Assembly (NCBI GenBank): GCA_003663565.1
Contig: QMTT01000023.1
Span: forward strand, 1 to 7,952
Source: Thermoplasmata archaeon
Lineage (GTDB): Archaea > Thermoplasmatota > B47-G6 > B47-G6B > 47-G6
Direction of reading: 5' to 3'
DNA length: 7,952 nt
The translations under genes and the position numbers were made by a program. Positions 1 through 5,408 of this stretch are shown piece after piece (the first letter of the stretch is position 1; each line of letters begins with the position of its first letter). The notes beneath the pieces were generated by a model. That model was not told where the DNA came from. It saw nothing but the letters and a program-made list of their open reading frames with translations, and searched no databases.

Positions 1-24
1 GCTCCGTTTCCCCCCCGTTCCCCC
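1..24. repeat. Left GC-rich inverted repeat, 24 bp
   Basis: This sequence starts GCTCCGTTT, continues with C7, GTT and C5, and is the exact reverse complement of 7423-7446 (24 of 24 bases). Identity stops at base 25. It is far more GC-rich than the surrounding AT-rich DNA, and it begins on the first base of the window, so its outer edge may lie outside. It could be one end of a linear or transposed element. In a circular molecule it would instead be one arm of an inverted pair bracketing the 506-bp repeat array. The match is seen directly; the role is inferred. Confidence 0.9.
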
Positions 25-310
25 TTCGTTTGTCGTGCTGTGAGGGAACGATGTTTGCGTTGTGTAATATTGACGGACGAATAAGAAGATAAATGCGTAA
101 AATGCCAAGATTAAAACGTATTATCGCCCACCACCCACCCCCACTCAAATTCAGAATCAGCCCGCCATAATTCAGAAAGGGATAGTAGCATATTACGGAG
201 TACTATATTGCGGTATATAATATTGCAAAGTATTTTAAAATATAACGGAGTTTAATAATAACAAAGCATAAATATGTGAAAGTTGACATTAAGAATGAGG
301 TGATGTGGAA
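25..310 (+). other. Noncoding leader upstream of the left gene cluster
   Basis: I see no plausible gene here. The first part is mixed-composition DNA with a C-rich stretch near 127-143. From about 180 onward it is strongly AT-rich. It ends in the ribosome binding site GAGGTGA at 297-303, which serves the first gene. Positions 68-79 (ATATTGACGGAC) repeat exactly inside that gene at 332-343, in the codons for the ILTD motif, so a degraded copy of the gene's 5' end may be present. Confidence 0.6.
192..251 (+). promoter_or_regulatory. Candidate promoter/regulatory region of the left cluster
   Basis: Two short direct repeats sit in AT-rich DNA: ACGGAGT at 195-201 and 245-251 (50 bp apart), and ATATTGC at 205-211 and 220-226 (15 bp apart). 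TATA-like runs lie between and after them (GGTATATAATATT, TTTTAAAATATA). The second ATATTGC continues as ATTGCAAA and so resembles the operator half-site ATTATTGCAAA near 4013-4085. The same repressor might therefore act here. No single TATA box can be chosen, because the whole region is AT-rich. Confidence 0.35.
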
Positions 311-922
311 ATGGCGAAATGGGTAAGCCCGATATTGACGGACATAAGAAACCAAGTAGGCAGATCAGTAGTTTTCAGTATTTGGAAAGGAAGAGGCTAT
401 TTCAGACAGTATGTCAAACCAGCAAACCCCAAAACCAAAAAGCAGCAAGCACACAGAGATGTTATGAGGCAGTTAGTTAAGAGATGGCAACAGATCATTG
501 ACACCCCCGAGAAAAAAGCAGCTTGGAACACAATAGGTTTGCTTGAAGGGAACATAACGGGATATAATGTCTTTACGAAATACGGAAGAAAAAGCAGAAT
601 ATCATGCCCCGGCTCAGCAGCGGTTAACGACACCATAACAATCACGTATACATTAGGACTGCCCGCCGCTGTGGCAATGATAGTAGCACGTAAACCAGAC
701 GGAAGTTTGGAAATCGTAGCAGATGCTGGAACACTTGAAGCTGGAGAAAACAAGACGGTAACGTACCAAGTAACTTCGAGCGGCAAATACGAGTTTTACA
801 TTGCAGACAGCAGAGTTTTAGTTGAAGGTGACACCGCACCAGTTGAGTACCAGATGATAACCAAATGGACACCAGACGAAGTAAACGGAGTTGCCAAAGC
901 CGCAGAATGTGAGGTTAGCTAA
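311..922 (+). CDS. Anchor-domain protein with Ig-like C-terminus (display protein A)
   Basis: This 203-residue protein has two parts. Residues 1-95 form a basic domain shared with the proteins at 1350 and 2556. It runs SPILTDIRNQVG, then NPKTKKQQAHR, a Trp-rich helix ending EKKAAWN, and finally ITGYNVF. I have seen this pattern in uncharacterised phage and archaeal-virus-like proteins but cannot name a family. Residues 100-203 are rich in alternating Thr/Val (DTITITYTLG, NKTVTYQV, KYEFYIADSR), which suggests an Ig-like beta-sandwich. There is no signal peptide. An in-frame GTG at 305 is possible, but the GAGGTGA site at 297-303 is better spaced (7 nt) for ATG 311, and the paralogue at 2556 also begins MAK. 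It is first in a rightward cluster, and its stop overlaps the next start. A virion or surface recognition role is inferred only. Confidence 0.85.
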   Translation: MAKWVSPILTDIRNQVGRSVVFSIWKGRGYFRQYVKPANPKTKKQQAHRDVMRQLVKRWQQIIDTPEKKAAWNTIGLLEGNITGYNVFTKYGRKSRISCPGSAAVNDTITITYTLGLPAAVAMIVARKPDGSLEIVADAGTLEAGENKTVTYQVTSSGKYEFYIADSRVLVEGDTAPVEYQMITKWTPDEVNGVAKAAECEVS

Positions 923-1134
923 TGCTACTGAGTGCATCAGACGAGTTAACAGCAATCATCTTACTAATTTTATATTTCATTACACGGCTTGAACATCTAC
1001 ACAAGAAAATAAACAAACTCACGAATCGAGTTGATAAGCTATGCAGTACACAAGAAAGCACCCAGAAAGAGGTCGAAAAACTCAAACAAACTTACCGCTT
1101 ATTCAATCAAATACGAAGCACAAAAGGAGCTTAA
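922..1134 (+). CDS. Small hydrophobic/coiled-coil protein
   Basis: This 70-residue protein has a hydrophobic stretch at residues 9-20 (LTAIILLILYFI). A highly charged helix with heptad-like spacing follows at about 24-60 (LEHLHKKINKLTNRVDKL). That pattern suggests a membrane-associated helix followed by a coiled coil, although the hydrophobic part is short for a full membrane span. The ATG overlaps the previous stop (TAATG), so translation is probably coupled, and a GAGGT sits a few bases upstream. Small proteins of this shape are common in archaeal and phage structural gene clusters. No function is recognised. Confidence 0.7.
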   Translation: MLLSASDELTAIILLILYFITRLEHLHKKINKLTNRVDKLCSTQESTQKEVEKLKQTYRLFNQIRSTKGA

Positions 1135-1343
1135 TACATTGCGAAATTCTTTATCTTTTTGCGAGAATCTTAGACAGCTTGAAAATCAGCTTTAACATTG
1201 ACCACATAACTCCAGCATGCCGAATAGATAAATCAATCCCATTACGAGACCGCAACGGTAAGAAATACGATTTGAGCTTTTTATGGGATAATCACTTAGT
1301 ACTAATCGAAGTAAAAACGATTAAACTTTCTAAGAAGAGGTGA
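1041..1343 (+). CDS. PD-(D/E)XK-like nuclease fragment
   Basis: The convincing part is residues 31-100. A hydrophobic helix (EILYLFARILDSL) comes first, then KKYDLSFLWDNHLVLIEVKT, where D77 and the E90-x-K92 pair match the metal-binding signature of the PD-(D/E)XK nuclease fold. The protein ends eight residues after K92, so the helix and strand that normally follow are missing. It may be truncated or degraded. The first 31 residues overlap the 922-1134 gene by 94 nt in another frame and look unconvincing. However, ATG 1041 is the only standard start before the core: after the upstream stop there is an AAAAGGAG but no in-frame ATG, GTG or TTG close by. An unusual start near 1131-1137 is an alternative. 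A nuclease role is inferred from the motif alone. Confidence 0.5.
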   Translation: MQYTRKHPERGRKTQTNLPLIQSNTKHKRSLIHCEILYLFARILDSLKISFNIDHITPACRIDKSIPLRDRNGKKYDLSFLWDNHLVLIEVKTIKLSKKR

Positions 1344-1349
1344 ATGAAA

Positions 1350-2534
1350 ATGGCAATCCAGAGGTTGGAACGTTCATTCCCCCCGTTATTCACCGAATTG
1401 CACGGTAAAGTAAAATCTCTCGAATTCAGAACACGAAGAAATGGATTAATCGAAATCTCAGCACGTAGAAAACCAAAACAACCAGAAACGGAAAAACAAA
1501 AAGCAGTAAAAAGAGCTTACGGCAGAATCTATCAAATGTGGACACAACTAAGTGATGAAGAAAAAGAGTATTACAACCAGCTTGGAAAGAAAGAAGGACT
1601 CAGCGGTTGGAACGTCTTTTTCAGAGAAAAGATGAAAGGTGAAACTTTCGAAATAGTCTTAGATGCAACGTATATCAACGAAACTCTAACAGATTATGTC
1701 TTGTTCTTATTTGTAGCAGATAATCAAGATTTGTACAACGCAATGAATGACGAACTAACGAACATCAAAGTACTCGATGAAGATAAAACAACAGAACTTC
1801 AATTCTTCAGATTCACGACTAAAAAGGAATCAAATGACCCGCTACTGCTTATCAAAATCCCGCAAATCCAAGCAAACTCTTACAAGAAAATCTACATCAT
1901 GTGCAAATTTACAATCGAAAATTACGGCGAAGCTGGAGAAAACTTCTTTGAATTCTTCGATGACTTCAACGACCCAACATTATCGAATTGGAATGTATCA
2001 GATGATGCTATTGCTGAAGTCAGCAATAGCAAACTATTGCTGAAAAGCGAATCTTACAAAGCTGGACTTACGAGCAAAACGGAATATGACGACACCTACC
2101 AAGTAATCGCAAAACTAACACGCTTAACCCTAAACGACAATTATGCTGCTTTGGGATTCTCTCAGAACATTGAAGATTTGTATTCTCCAAGCAGATACTC
2201 ACACAGATTGACTTACTTTGAATCAAACAAAACTTACGCTTACGCTTACAATGTCGAAACAGAAGATATTTGCTCAATCGACTATGCCAGCTTACCGAGC
2301 CAGTACCCCACCCTACTCCGAACGGTAAAATGTACACACTTCATGAAATCACAGCTAAACAGAGATTCAAGAACGATAAGCAATCAATCATGTGTAAATG
2401 ACGAATACACACACAATATCGCAATACACGTATATAAAGAAACGTCACAAAGCAGTGAAATCGAACTCGATTTCGTAGCAGTAGCTAAAGCTTACCCAAC
2501 CGAGCCGAGTATATATTTAATAAGAAAAATATGA
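1350..2534 (+). CDS. Anchor-domain protein with DUF2341 and lectin-like C-terminus (display protein B)
   Basis: This 394-residue protein has three parts. Residues 1-96 are the anchor domain (PETEKQKAVKR, LSDEEKEYYNQLG, GLSGWNVF). Residues 99-190 resemble DUF2341, with an ETLTDYVLFLF start, an IKIPQIQANSYKKIYI core and a following EFFDDFNDPTLSNWNV. The FDDFND...W linker commonly joins DUF2341 to a concanavalin/LamG-like beta-sandwich, and residues 200-394 look like that. Known DUF2341 proteins are mostly extracellular or surface proteins, so glycan or surface binding is plausible. There is no signal peptide. ATG 1344 also exists, but it abuts the GAGGTGA site (1337-1343) with no spacing, so ATG 1350 is preferred. 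A C6 run at 1379-1384 lies near the 5' end. Confidence 0.85.
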   Translation: MAIQRLERSFPPLFTELHGKVKSLEFRTRRNGLIEISARRKPKQPETEKQKAVKRAYGRIYQMWTQLSDEEKEYYNQLGKKEGLSGWNVFFREKMKGETFEIVLDATYINETLTDYVLFLFVADNQDLYNAMNDELTNIKVLDEDKTTELQFFRFTTKKESNDPLLLIKIPQIQANSYKKIYIMCKFTIENYGEAGENFFEFFDDFNDPTLSNWNVSDDAIAEVSNSKLLLKSESYKAGLTSKTEYDDTYQVIAKLTRLTLNDNYAALGFSQNIEDLYSPSRYSHRLTYFESNKTYAYAYNVETEDICSIDYASLPSQYPTLLRTVKCTHFMKSQLNRDSRTISNQSCVNDEYTHNIAIHVYKETSQSSEIELDFVAVAKAYPTEPSIYLIRKI

Positions 2535-2555
2535 ATTTAATAAAGGTGATGTAAA

Positions 2556-3479
2556 ATGGCTAAAGTCAAATCTGCTTATTTGAACGAAATCCGGGGAACA
2601 GTTGCAAAAAGACTTACTTTTAGAAAGCAGAAGCTCAAAGCAGATCAAACTTTACAAAAAATCCCCGTTCCTTCTTACACCAGAACCACCGCCCAAGACA
2701 TGGTGAGAAAGGGATACCGCAGACTTTGCGATATTTGGAAAACGGCAGATTGGCTTAATAAAGAAGTATATGCTAATTTTGCTAAAAAATACGAGATAAC
2801 GACATTTAACAGCTTTTTAAAATACAATATGCCCGTAATGTCAAGAAAACCAGTTTTGTACTTATCACTCGATGAAGGTCAAGGAACAACAGCCCACGAC
2901 TTTTCAGAATACCAGAACAACGGCACGGTCTATGGAGCAACATGGCAAAAGCTCAAAAACGGCAAAAACGTACTCTACTTTGACGGAGTAGACGATTGGA
3001 TTGAAATACCACACTCAACAAGTTTAGATACACAAACCGTTACAATGTGTGTATGGATATATATACCACCGTATGACTTTGAGGGATGTGCCCCGATAAT
3101 CAACAGAAACGCAAATACAAATGTATGGGAGAAAATACCTTGGCAGTTGCGTTATTGCGATTGGGGGGGGTTTAGCTTAATAATAGGAGATGGCTCAACA
3201 GCCCAAGCAATTGGCTTTAGACAGTGGGAATACAACAAATGGTATTTTGTTGCAGGGGTTGTTACTGGTTCAGAATTGCTTGGCTATGTAAATGGTAATC
3301 TTAAAAACTCAGTAACACAAAATATCACGCCATATACAACAACAGCCCCATTAGGAATAGCAAGAGCTGGAGAGAGATATGATAAGATGGTAGTAGCAGC
3401 TGTGTATATATATAATAAAGCACTAACAGAAAAAGAAATCAAGAAAATTTACGAAACGACAAAAGAATTATTCGAATAA
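2556..3479 (+). CDS. Anchor-domain protein with LamG lectin-like domain (display protein C)
   Basis: This 307-residue protein has an N-terminal anchor domain at residues 1-92 (MAKVKSAYLNEIRGTVAKRL, RTTAQDMVRKGYRRL, ITTFNSFLKY). A LamG/concanavalin A-like domain follows at about 98-300. Its typical signatures are VLYLSLDEGQGTTAHDFS, NNGTVYGATW, YFDGVDDWIEIPHS, TVTMCVWIYI, KWYFVAGVV, LLGYVNGNL and AAVYIYNKALTEKEI. LamG domains of this type usually bind glycans or surface proteins. The start is set by GGTGAT 6 nt upstream. A G8 run at 3163-3170 encodes W203-G204-G205, and losing or gaining one G brings a stop within a few codons. Together with the 311 and 1350 proteins it forms a paralogous set with one anchor and different heads. 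Confidence 0.88.
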   Translation: MAKVKSAYLNEIRGTVAKRLTFRKQKLKADQTLQKIPVPSYTRTTAQDMVRKGYRRLCDIWKTADWLNKEVYANFAKKYEITTFNSFLKYNMPVMSRKPVLYLSLDEGQGTTAHDFSEYQNNGTVYGATWQKLKNGKNVLYFDGVDDWIEIPHSTSLDTQTVTMCVWIYIPPYDFEGCAPIINRNANTNVWEKIPWQLRYCDWGGFSLIIGDGSTAQAIGFRQWEYNKWYFVAGVVTGSELLGYVNGNLKNSVTQNITPYTTTAPLGIARAGERYDKMVVAAVYIYNKALTEKEIKKIYETTKELFE

Positions 3480-3499
3480 TTAAGCAAAGAGGTGATAAA

Positions 3500-3712
3500 G
3501 TGAGGATGTATCTTGAAATAATTGAAGATTTAACGGAAGAGGAGCTTTTAACGAAACAACCACAAGTAATCAGAATCGAAGTAAATGACAAAGACGAAGC
3601 ACTTGAGAAGCTGAAAATGCTTGAACCGCTTTTCGCAAACAGAAAATACAGAAAACAACTACATTATTGCTATCATGACGAAAATAAACCATGCCGCATT
3701 GAAGAATTATGA
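3500..3712 (+). CDS. Small acidic protein of unknown function
   Basis: This 70-residue protein is predicted to be mixed alpha/beta: an acidic start (YLEIIEDLTEEELL), a strand (VIRIEVND), a helix (KDEALEKLKMLEPLF) and a C-terminal part with two Cys and two His (LHYCYHDENKPC). I do not recognise it. It is the last gene of the left cluster, 20 nt after display protein C. GAGGTGAT at 3489-3496 favours GTG 3500, while ATG 3506 (68 residues) is also possible. It converges with the leftward regulator that ends at 3751. Confidence 0.7.
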   Translation: MRMYLEIIEDLTEEELLTKQPQVIRIEVNDKDEALEKLKMLEPLFANRKYRKQLHYCYHDENKPCRIEEL

Positions 3713-3729
3713 CAACCACAGCAGCAGAT

Positions 3730-3750
3730 AAAAAAATGAAGAACAAAAAA
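3730..3750 (-). terminator. T-rich terminator of the leftward regulator
   Basis: On the minus strand, the bases directly after the regulator's stop codon read T6, about eight mixed bases, then T7 (A6 at 3745-3750 and A7 at 3730-3736 on the plus strand). Oligo-T tracts without a stem are the usual archaeal termination signal. No comparable T-run follows the converging plus-strand gene. Confidence 0.5.
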
Positions 3751-3975
3751 TTAAGACTTGAAAATAATTTCAAGAAGCTTCAAACAGTTGTAATAATCAT
3801 ATGCAGTCCTCAAGCTGCAACCCAGCTTTTCAACAATACCCTCAACCTCAACAATTTCGAGATTCTTATAAAGAACTGCAAGCTCTATAAGTTGTCTAAA
3901 CGCCTTAGTTCTTATCTTTTTGCCCTCATCAAGTATTATGTCCGCCAAATCTTTACTAAGCCCGCACCACGCCAT
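3751..3975 (-). CDS. Small winged-helix/HTH DNA-binding protein, putative repressor
   Basis: This 74-residue protein is the only convincing leftward gene. A helical N-terminal part (LADIILDEGKKIRTKAFRQL) leads into a helix-turn-helix at about residues 44-72: VEGIVEKLGCSLRTAYDYYN then LKLLEIIF. The pattern 'E-x-L-G-C-S-x-R-T-A-x-x-Y...LKLLEII' is that of winged-helix regulators, with SLRTAYDYY as the likely recognition helix. It lies between two rightward clusters. Its own upstream side holds the inverted repeats at 4009-4084, so it probably represses itself and the divergent replication cluster. The start codon lies about 26 bp from the centre of a TTTATAAA box, so the transcript may be nearly leaderless. 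The overlapping plus-strand frame has no recognisable protein features. Confidence 0.75.
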   Translation of the reverse strand: MAWCGLSKDLADIILDEGKKIRTKAFRQLIELAVLYKNLEIVEVEGIVEKLGCSLRTAYDYYNCLKLLEIIFKS

Positions 3976-3996
3976 GATATAATATACACCGTTCTG

Positions 3997-4004
3997 TTTA
4001 TAAA
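3997..4004 (-). promoter_or_regulatory. TATA box of the repressor gene
   Basis: TTTATAAA is symmetric and centred about 26 bp upstream of the repressor's start codon. That is the usual archaeal distance from the TATA box to the transcription start. The first operator half-site begins five bases beyond it, at 4009, so a bound repressor would cover the area just upstream of this box. Confidence 0.5.
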
Positions 4005-4008
4005 CTTT

Positions 4009-4084
4009 GTCATATTATTGCAAAACTTCCAGCAATGCAATAATATGACACAAACTAATGCCTGCTATATGTCATATTATTGCA
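4009..4084. promoter_or_regulatory. Operator: three copies of GTCATATTATTGCA
   Basis: GTCATATTATTGCA occurs at 4009-4022. Its exact reverse complement lies at 4036-4049, and a third exact direct copy at 4071-4084. The first pair is a perfect 14-bp inverted repeat with a 13-bp spacer. The cluster sits between the divergent repressor gene and the replication cluster, which is where an autoregulatory operator would be. It could also form a hairpin with a 14-bp stem. Assigning it to the 3751-3975 protein is inference. Confidence 0.8.
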
Positions 4085-4086
4085 AA

Positions 4087-4112
4087 TTTGCCTCCTGGAA
4101 CAAAGAGGCAAA
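4087..4112. repeat. Short hairpin after the third operator copy
   Basis: TTTGCCTC (4087-4094) and GAGGCAAA (4105-4112) are perfect inverted repeats around a 10-base loop. The left arm continues as TTTGCCTCCTG, a string that recurs downstream of rep at 7206-7216. It lies upstream of the candidate TATA box of the right cluster, so it could be a second protein-binding site or a replication signal rather than a terminator. Confidence 0.6.
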
Positions 4113-4142
4113 ATCAACCACAAAACATAAATACAACCTTCG

Positions 4143-4152
4143 ATATATTTTA
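4143..4152 (+). promoter_or_regulatory. Candidate TATA box of the replication cluster
   Basis: ATATATTTTA lies 32-41 bp upstream of ATG 4184. An archaeal transcription start about 26 bp from its centre would fall near 4173, leaving a leader of about 10 nt or less. It is the best promoter candidate between the operators and the first gene of the right cluster. Confidence 0.4.
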
Positions 4153-4183
4153 CTTCATGCTGGAACGGAGCGTGTTAAGTGAG

Positions 4184-4435
4184 ATGGAAAAAATAAACGA
4201 ACTAAGAAAACTGAGAACTCGATTAAAAGCAATGAAAACATACATTCAAAACTTGGAAACGTACTTCTTTGACGAAGAAAAGATGAAAGAAATGCTATCG
4301 ATGTTCTCAGAAGACTTAGATGAACTAATAGCAAAACTAAACGCAGAACTCGACAAACGCACCGAGTTTGTGTTGAGGAAGATTGAGGAGATAGAAGAGG
4401 AGATAAGAAAAGCAAATAGGAAAGAAGAGAGGTGA
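4184..4435 (+). CDS. Coiled-coil protein of unknown function
   Basis: This 83-residue protein is almost entirely charged helix, with heptad-like Leu/Ile spacing (MEKINELRKLRTRLKAMK at the start, LRKIEEIEEEIRKANRK at the end). It has one Cys-free central stretch with aromatic residues (YFFDEEKMKEML). It is probably an oligomeric coiled coil. It opens the right-hand cluster just downstream of the operator region. The start is uncertain: ATG 4184 has no well-placed ribosome site, in-frame GTG 4172 is an alternative, and a nearly leaderless message is possible. The frame stays open back to 4058, but that part would overlap the operators and does not look like protein. Confidence 0.65.
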   Translation: MEKINELRKLRTRLKAMKTYIQNLETYFFDEEKMKEMLSMFSEDLDELIAKLNAELDKRTEFVLRKIEEIEEEIRKANRKEER

Positions 4436-4441
4436 AAAAAG

Positions 4442-4717
4442 ATGGCGGTATTGGTTTGGGGTAACGGACACATAGAGAACTTGAACAATGCGAGAGGGAT
4501 AGTTATTTACAAGGACTACATGGTAATCGCATATGACCCCGGTGACATCTCAAGAATAGACTTCGAAAAAGAATACGACACAACATTGACAGATGAGGAG
4601 ATTAAGATACTGAGAAATCAAATAGCCCTTATAATGTCCAATCCTCAAACAGTAGTGGACGTACACGACTTAATCTTGGTAGCTAAAAGGAGGAGGAGTA
4701 AGAATGAAAGTGAATGA
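4442..4717 (+). CDS. Conserved-looking protein of unknown function
   Basis: This 91-residue protein has a beta-rich first half (MAVLVWGNGHIENL, GIVIYKDYMVIAYDPGDISRI). A helical segment follows (LTDEEIKILRNQIALIM) and then a basic tail (AKRRRSKNESE). GAGGTGA lies 7 nt before the ATG. It follows the coiled-coil gene by 6 nt and overlaps the next gene by 14 nt, so the three are probably co-transcribed and translationally coupled. The basic tail could contact nucleic acid. I do not recognise a family. Confidence 0.75.
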   Translation: MAVLVWGNGHIENLNNARGIVIYKDYMVIAYDPGDISRIDFEKEYDTTLTDEEIKILRNQIALIMSNPQTVVDVHDLILVAKRRRSKNESE

Positions 4718-5048
4718 CCCGAAGGCTTACCACTTTTTGATAACGAACAGAATACTTGCAACGATGAGAAATTACCCGTACGAGCCTAACAGAATCCTAT
4801 CAATCTATCACGAAGACCGTTACATCGGAGTTGCAACAGTAATGATGAGTTGCATCAACCACGAAGCATTTAGAAAGCTGCTCGTGAAGTATAGTGGTTA
4901 CGAAAATGAAGCTGAATGGATCAACACAGCACTTGAGATTTACAAAAACATGCCAAAATTCATCATACTCATCAAGCTGTTAGACTTCACGGACAAAGAA
5001 GGGATAGAGGAGCTTGATGCTGCAATACTTGCACAAGAACAAAAATAA
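4704..5048 (+). CDS. Helical protein of unknown function
   Basis: This 114-residue protein is soluble and mostly helical. An N-terminal segment (AYHFLITNRILATMRNYPYE) precedes a short strand pair (ILSIYHEDRYIGVATVM). Several helices follow (EAFRKLLVKYSGY, EAEWINTALEIYKNMPKFIILIKLL, GIEELDAAILAQEQK). The start overlaps the previous gene and is preceded by a purine-rich GGAGGAGGAG site. There are no catalytic motifs, membrane segments or Cys clusters that I can identify. Its place between regulatory-looking genes and rep suggests an accessory replication or control role, which is only contextual. Confidence 0.75.
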   Translation: MKVNDPKAYHFLITNRILATMRNYPYEPNRILSIYHEDRYIGVATVMMSCINHEAFRKLLVKYSGYENEAEWINTALEIYKNMPKFIILIKLLDFTDKEGIEELDAAILAQEQK

Positions 5049-5078
5049 CCCTTCTTTTCATTTTTGAGGTGCTGTTTA

Positions 5079-5375
5079 ATGCCGTATGCTGAGGTTTACG
5101 AATGCCCGCTTTGCGGCAGAAGGTTTGAACGATTATGGGCACTAAAAACGCACATCAACAAGAAACACCGCCACAACGGCAAATGTCCAGTATGCGGCAG
5201 AAAATGCAAGGATTTAAGCAAACATGCATGGGATAGAGCAGATAGATGTGAGAAACACAAGATACTTTTTGCATGTATCTGCAGAGGATGGAAACTGAAA
5301 TCTGAGTACTCAAAAGAACTGTATGCTCAAGGGATGGAAGCGGTAACAATAATAGCCTATGTCATTGCGTACTAA
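5079..5375 (+). CDS. Two-finger C2H2-type zinc-finger protein, copy 1
   Basis: This 98-residue protein has a classical C2H2 finger at residues 7-30: C9, C12, H25 and H30, with F16 and L22 as the hydrophobic core (YECPLCGRRF...LKTHINKKH). A second Cys/His cluster follows, with C36, C39, C43, H49, C57 and H60 (CPVCGRKC...KHAW...CEKH). The C-terminal 30 residues are helical and end in IAYVIAY. C2H2 proteins this small are typical of archaeal viruses and plasmids, where they act as DNA-binding regulators. The start is ATG 5079, 8 nt after GAGGTG; the frame opens earlier at a TTG that lies before that site. Candidate targets within the window are the palindrome array or the operators. Confidence 0.88.
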   Translation: MPYAEVYECPLCGRRFERLWALKTHINKKHRHNGKCPVCGRKCKDLSKHAWDRADRCEKHKILFACICRGWKLKSEYSKELYAQGMEAVTIIAYVIAY

Positions 5376-5408
5376 AACCGTGCAAATCCAGATATGAGGT
5401 GCTGTTTA

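Noticed and set aside
276..300. Bacterial-type promoter from the TTGACA at 282-287
   Set aside because: No -10 hexamer lies at a suitable distance before the gene, and the rest of the window shows TATA-like, archaeal-style upstream regions.
397..872. Two minus-strand frames under display protein A
   Set aside because: They are antisense shadows of a well-supported gene, with no ribosome binding sites and no recognisable features.
1777..2337. Alternative plus- and minus-strand frames inside display protein B
   Set aside because: The main frame has a continuous DUF2341 and lectin-like pattern. The alternative translations are low-complexity or Cys-rich, as expected of shadows.
3709..4182. Plus-strand frame of 157 codons opposite the repressor
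   Set aside because: It runs antisense through the winged-helix gene and through the operator repeats, starts inside the end of the previous gene, and its translation has no domain-like pattern. The minus-strand reading is clearly better.
4058..4183. N-terminal extension of the coiled-coil gene
   Set aside because: This part overlaps the third operator copy, the hairpin and the TATA candidate and has a low-quality translation. The charged helix starts at ATG 4184.
4155..4488. Ser-rich and Leu/Arg-rich minus-strand frames under the coiled-coil gene
   Set aside because: Ser- and Leu-rich translations are what the antisense of Lys/Glu-rich coding sequence gives. Nothing else supports them.
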